Source: CAVUXJ01 sp963814975 (lineage in GTDB: Bacteria; Acidobacteriota; Vicinamibacteria; Vicinamibacterales; CAVVIG01). Taken from it: a DNA stretch of 64,000 nucleotides. A program made the position numbers and the translations under genes. The notes beneath the pieces are model-generated. The model was not told where the DNA came from, made no database searches, and saw only the letters and a list, made by a program, of their open reading frames with translations. How positions within the stretch are numbered: the first letter of the stretch is position 1; each line of letters opens with the position of its first letter. The stretch is taken from NCBI GenBank assembly GCA_963814975.1, contig CAWFFB010000021.1, positions 143,033-207,032 of the forward strand, read 5' to 3'. Of this stretch, positions 60,653 to 64,000 are shown in pieces.

Positions 60653-61042
60653 CTACGACGAGCTCGTGAGCGGGTACTGAGCGCCTTCCAACACCATTCC
60701 GACGAGCGCGAGCAGGCGCTCAGCATTCAACGGCCTCGCCACGTAGTGGGCTCCGAGTTTCCGCGCCTCGACCTCACTCGAGTCATCGGCGATCGCGGCC
60801 ACAATGATGGCCGTGGCCGCAGGATTGACCGCGCGACTATGTAGAACCAGGTGCAGGCCGTTGTACGCCGCCAGCCTGAGATCGGTGATGAGCAAGTCGT
60901 ACCATTGGGTGTGAAGCAGATTTCTCGCGGTCTCGAACGAACCGGTGCCAATCGCTCGATACCCAGCCTTCCGCAGAGGCTCCACCAGCGAAGCCAACTC
61001 GCTGGAATTGCTGTCCACCACAAGAACTGTAGCCATCTTCAT
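60653..61042 (-). CDS. Single-domain response-regulator receiver protein (partly degenerate)
   Basis: 129 residues. VLVVDSNSSELASLVEPLRK start has one acidic residue where receivers usually have a pair. The phospho-acceptor Asp is retained in DLLITDLRLAAYNGLHLVLH. The conserved Lys before Pro is replaced (HYVARPLNAERLLAL). No output domain, so it may act by protein contact, possibly on the neighbouring activator. Convergent with the activator gene. Starts at 61042; an ATG two codons later is possible. Preceded by a 5' leader with inverted repeats and a sigma-54-type promoter. Confidence 0.8.
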   Translation of the reverse strand: MKMATVLVVDSNSSELASLVEPLRKAGYRAIGTGSFETARNLLHTQWYDLLITDLRLAAYNGLHLVLHSRAVNPAATAIIVAAIADDSSEVEARKLGAHYVARPLNAERLLALVGMVLEGAQYPLTSSS

Positions 61043-61132
61043 AGTTGGCGCGATCCATTTTCAAGAAAGGCCGGCGAGTCCCCGGCACCCCGTCCTGGCA
61101 GCTCACGCAGACATGCGCTGCGGTCGGCCTGA

Positions 61133-61162
61133 CTGCACCGATCAGTGCAGCTCTGACTGCAC
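61133..61162. repeat. Alternating inverted half-sites in the receiver gene leader
   Basis: CTGCAC, six bases, GTGCAG, six bases, CTGCAC. The middle unit can pair with either neighbour, giving two mutually exclusive hairpins in RNA, or it may be a three-half-site operator. Lies 36-77 bases downstream of the predicted transcription start at about 61198 and upstream of the start codon at 61042. Confidence 0.5.
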
Positions 61163-61208
61163 GTTCGACGCAACATGACGGGGACTCGCCTTGCTCGCTT
61201 CTTGATGC

Positions 61209-61224
61209 AGCAACGCGAATGCCA
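61209..61224 (-). promoter_or_regulatory. Sigma-54-type promoter for the receiver gene
   Basis: Minus-strand TGGCATTCGCGTTGCT, exact spacing, -12 GC at 61211-61210, start near 61198; leader about 157 bases. Confidence 0.6.
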
Positions 61225-61432
61225 TGACGAAGTTGAGATACCGTTTGATATTTGCACGATCTCTCGAGTTTCCTCGTGGAATGGACCATTGGCAACCCGA
61301 CAAAAGGCGTCATCTGGCCGGATTTTCCGCCTGTTCGGGACCTTTCGGCTGGTTCGAGTGGGCGGCGACCGCTCAGTCTCTGATAGTGAGTAGGCGTCGG
61401 GCGTGATTTTAGGGCCGCCGGCCCGAGTACGT
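61225..61432. other. Intergenic sequence upstream of the receiver gene promoter
   Basis: No gene; candidate location for enhancer-binding sites. No obvious repeat or terminator. Confidence 0.3.
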
Positions 61433-62159
61433 TCAGTTGGGCAGCGTTGCGGCGGGCAGCGAGTCGACAAGAATGCGCCACGCCTGCGCGGTGCTGGCAT
61501 CCCCGGTCGAGAGCTCGGCGCCACACGCCGCGCCCGAACCCTCACCGCTCGGTGATGCTGTCCAGACCCGCTGAACCTGACCCGAAAAGTTGAAGAGAGG
61601 CAGCCGCAGGGTGAAGCGCGGCGGTAGGGTGCGAACTTCTCTTTCGCTCGTCTCGATTCGCATGCCCTCGTAGCTGACGTCGAGCAGGCGCGCCTGAATG
61701 TCATCCACGAAGGCGTATAGCAGCGTTACCTGCTTGCGGGGAGAACGACGCTTCCGTGGTGGGGCGGCCGCGAGTTCGCGCATGAGGGCCAGGACGCGCA
61801 TCGGGTCGACAGGCGTCTTCAGAAACGCTGCCTTGTACCGCTCAGCTTCCGCCTGGAGAACCGGATCCGCGTCCCCAACGATGATTGCAGGTGTGCCCTG
61901 GCCAGCGGCGCGTATGGCCAGGTGCAGCCCGTTATATGCACCCAGTTTCAGCTCAGAGATGAGGAAATCCGCGCGTGCCTCGAGTAACGTCTTGGCCACC
62001 ACGAAATCGCCGGTCACAGTCGGTGCGTAACCAGCTGCACTGAGGGTTGCGGCCAACTGTCTCGCCAAGAGGCGCAGATGGGGCCACCACGAGAACCTTC
62101 TGGACGACGGGCATCAAAAGGGCCGCCGTACCGTAGGTGGGCTGCCGTGTTGGAGACAT
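61433..62159 (-). CDS. Degenerate receiver domain fused to a PilZ-like domain, one frameshift
   Basis: About 241 residues. Starts MSPTRQPTYGTAALLMPVVQ at 62159; a break near 62065 leads into ARQLAATLSAAGYAPTVTGD. The receiver part FLISELKLGAYNGLHLAIRA parallels the 60653-61042 protein, but the phospho-Asp is Glu. After a basic linker PPRKRRSPRKQ a PilZ-like domain shows RLLDVSYEGMRIE (the D-x-S-x-x-G motif) and LPLFNFSGQVQRVW. PilZ domains often bind c-di-GMP; here that is inference. Paralogue of the neighbouring single-domain receiver. Confidence 0.75.
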
Positions 62160-62263
62160 CGAGTTTTCAGACTTTCCTGCCAACGAGGCCCTCGAATCCA
62201 GGCAAGTTCAGCATTCCGCTCACAATGCGAGGAGGCGATGGGCCCTGGATCCTGTTACGGCCG

Positions 62264-62279
62264 TGCAAGCACGCTGCCG
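62264..62279 (-). promoter_or_regulatory. Sigma-54-type promoter for the receiver-PilZ gene
   Basis: Minus-strand CGGCAGCGTGCTTGCA, GG-N10-GC with TTGCA; -12 GC at 62266-62265, start near 62253, leader about 94 bases. Confidence 0.5.
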
Positions 62280-62749
62280 ACTTTCGTAGGCGATGGAGGT
62301 CAGTGTTGAAGTCGGTGAAATTCCTTGAAAAATGAAGGATAGTTTATGAAATACGAGCCGAGGCAGACATCTGTGGCGTCCCGCAGGCGACCAAAGGCTA
62401 CGGAGAGGAAGAAAACAGCTCTCACGTCATACGAGCATGTCCTCAACGGCCAGCCCCTTCCATGCGGTTGTCGCTCCTCGGTCAGTCGATGTGCGAGCGT
62501 GTGCAGCGGCGTATGTGTTGCGGACAAAGAACTCCGGCGTCGCTTCGATTGCTTGTCGGTCACCTCAAGGGCTGCTTCACTGCCGAGCGTAACAAATGAA
62601 TACTTCGAGGTTGGCAGGCGCCCTCGACGACACAAATTACGATTGCATCCCAATAATGCGGTTTTTGCGTGCTCTCTAGCTGTCTCGCCGATTTACACTA
62701 GCATTTTCGATGATCTGACCGGGCCTGGTTCCTGCACTGGCATCGGCGC
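62280..62749. other. Region upstream of the BACON protein gene, no firm gene
   Basis: A plus-strand frame at 62346-62753 has AAGGA six bases before its ATG but shows no recognisable content and mixed codon use. Lower GC than flanks. The promoter of the BACON gene should be here. Confidence 0.3.
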
Positions 62750-62753
62750 ATGA
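62346..62753 (+). CDS. Doubtful hypothetical protein (135 aa)
   Basis: ATG preceded by GAAGGATAGTTT, a good ribosome-binding site. The basic N-terminus MKYEPRQTSVASRRRPKATE and several cysteines are seen, but no domain, signal or typical GC-rich third positions. The stop overlaps the start of the BACON gene (ATGA). May be a real short gene upstream of it or a chance frame. Confidence 0.25.
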   Translation: MKYEPRQTSVASRRRPKATERKKTALTSYEHVLNGQPLPCGCRSSVSRCASVCSGVCVADKELRRRFDCLSVTSRAASLPSVTNEYFEVGRRPRRHKLRLHPNNAVFACSLAVSPIYTSIFDDLTGPGSCTGIGA

Positions 62754-64000
62754 GTCACCGTTCGTGCCCTGAAGCCGTGCCGCGCGCTCGCCACCGTCAC
62801 AGCTTTGGCCGCTTTTGCCCACTGGCGATTGCCGTACCTGCTTCTTCTCACGTCTGCCAGCGCATTCGCGCAGTCTGTCGTCGATCCGACCACTGCGGAA
62901 TTCGATCCATCGGCCGATCACGACGCCACTACCTCCGGCGTGCCCGTTGTCGATCATTACGAGATCGGGTTCTACCTGATCGCCGCTGCGCAACCGTTTC
63001 AAGTCAATCAACTCGGAAAGCCGAGTCCCGACGTGGACGGCAAAATTCGCGTCGCCCTCGGCCCACGTCCCGCGCCGGGCGTTCTCTATGAGGCGAGGGT
63101 TTCGGCTGTCGGCCCGGGCGGTGTCGGCATGAGTGCCGTCTCCAACGCCTTTACCTTTATCGTGCCGTGCACCTACGCCGTGTCGCCCACTACCCAGGGG
63201 ATGGCGGCCGGCGGCGGTCCGGCGAGCGTTGCGGTTACGGCGGCAGGCGGCTGTGGTTGGACTACGACCGGAATCCCCGGTTGGGTGGCAATCACGAGTG
63301 GGGGCAGCGGCACCGGGAACGGTACGGTGAGCTACACCGCGTCGGCGAATACGTCGACATCACCTCGGACGGGCACGCTAACGGTGGCCGGGCAGACCGT
63401 GGCCATCACGCAAAGTGGAGCCTGCGGCTTTTCCGCGTCGCCGACGACGCAGGCGATGGCGGCCGCCGGCGGTGGGTCGAGCGTCGCGGTCACGACGACG
63501 AGCGGGTGTGCGTGGACCGCGACCGAGAGTTTCGGCTGGCTCACCGTCAACAGCGGGGGCAGCGGAACGGGAAACGGCACGGTGGCTTATACCGTGTCGG
63601 CGAACACGTTGACGTCGTCCCGGACGGGCACGCTGACGGTCGCCGGGCAGACCGTGACCGTCACGCAAAGTGGAGCCTGCAGCTTTTCCGCGTCGCCGAC
63701 GACGCAGGCGATGGCGGCCGCCGGCGGTGGGTCGAGCGTCGCGGTCACGACGACGAGCGGGTGTGCGTGGACCGCGACCGAGAGTCTGGGCTGGATGACC
63801 ATCAACAGCGGGGGGAGCGGTACGGGAAACGGCACCGTGAGTTACACCGTATCGGCGAATACGTTGACGTCGTCTCGGACGGGCACGCTGACGGTCGCCG
63901 GGCAGACCGTGACCGTCACGCAAAGTGGAGCCTGCAGCTTCTCCGTGTCGCCCACAACGCAGGCGATGGCTGCGGGTGGCGATGTGGCAATTGTCTCGGT
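62750..64000 (+). CDS. Exported BACON-domain repeat protein (3' end beyond window), one frameshift near the start
   Basis: ATG at 62750; removing one C from CCC near 62770 gives a signal peptide ending LPYLLLLTSASAFAQS. The mature part starts with a fibronectin-III-like domain (HYEIGFYLIAAAQPFQVNQL, GVLYEARVSAVGPGGVGMSA), then BACON units of about 85 residues: CGWTTTGIPGWVAITSGGSG, GTGNGTVSYTASAN, RTGTLTVAGQTVAITQSGAC, repeated at least three times and cut by the window edge. BACON domains often bind carbohydrate or mucin, so a glycan-binding surface role is likely. No C-terminal sorting signal can be checked here. Confidence 0.8.
63416..64000 (+). repeat. 255-bp tandem repeat coding BACON domains
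   Basis: Period 255 bp (TGGAGCCTGC at 63416, 63671 and 63926), with the second and third units nearly identical. Such repeats are prone to copy-number change and to assembly collapse. Confidence 0.8.

Noticed and set aside
62507..62522. CGGCGTATGTGTTGCG as a sigma-54 site for the BACON gene
   Set aside because: Spacing fits, but it is about 230 bases from the start and inside a possible small gene; too weak to list.

Overview
High-GC bacterial chromosome fragment dominated by a very large exopolysaccharide (EPS) locus with an exosortase/PEP-CTERM system. Gene content (exosortase, EpsI, PrsT-type TPR lipoprotein, PEP-CTERM protein, HAF-repeat protein, BACON repeats, LamG proteins, sigma-54 regulator of the GSFTDA type) suggests an Acidobacteriota member, perhaps Vicinamibacteria. 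That placement is inference; no rRNA or marker gene is present.

Layout. 1-3.5 kb, plus strand: end of a heptose/LPS group (HldE, GT9 glycosyltransferase, GNAT-like protein). 3.6-5.3 kb, minus: Tat-exported beta-helix protein. 5.8-34.0 kb, minus: one apparent operon of 24 genes with stop/start overlaps or short gaps. It encodes an initiating sugar transferase, two sets of WbpB/WbpD/WbpE-like genes plus two UDP-GlcNAc 2-epimerases and a UDP-sugar dehydrogenase, six glycosyltransferases, two deacetylase-like proteins, an FkbM methyltransferase, an asparagine-synthase-like protein lacking Cys2, an O-antigen ligase/polymerase, a Wzx flippase and an unrecognised protein with a duplicated Cys-rich domain. 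34.2-38.2 kb, minus: EpsI, exosortase and PrsT-like lipoprotein. 38.7-43.2 kb: HAF-repeat protein, 47-aa membrane protein, PEP-CTERM protein, VanZ-LamG fusion. 43.2-52.8 kb, minus: large LamG/galactose-oxidase-like protein with the complete copper-radical site, then CusB and CusA metal efflux. 53-57.9 kb: divergent nucleotide-sugar genes (SAF-domain oxidoreductase and RfbC on minus; epimerase, cytidylyltransferase and PIG-L deacetylase on plus). 57.9-59.1 kb: intact IS630 element. 59.4-62.2 kb: sigma-54 activator without receiver and two receiver-like proteins. 62.75 kb to the edge: BACON-repeat exported protein.

How it fits together. Sigma-54-type -24/-12 sequences (GG-N10-GC with TTGC) lie upstream of most transcription units: the beta-helix gene, the EPS operon, the PrsT/exosortase group, the PEP-CTERM gene, VanZ-LamG, both sides of the rfbC/epimerase divergence and both receiver-like genes. 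With a sigma-54 activator in the same window, this suggests one regulon coordinating polymer synthesis, export and surface proteins.

Quality. Many genes are split by single-base indels while the protein family continues in another frame. Dense stretches (about 0.2-2.3, 9.5-11.1, 22.9-29.4, 44.7-46.9, 47.9-57.8 kb) alternate with clean ones. I read these as mostly sequencing errors and annotate each such locus as one gene, noting the breaks.
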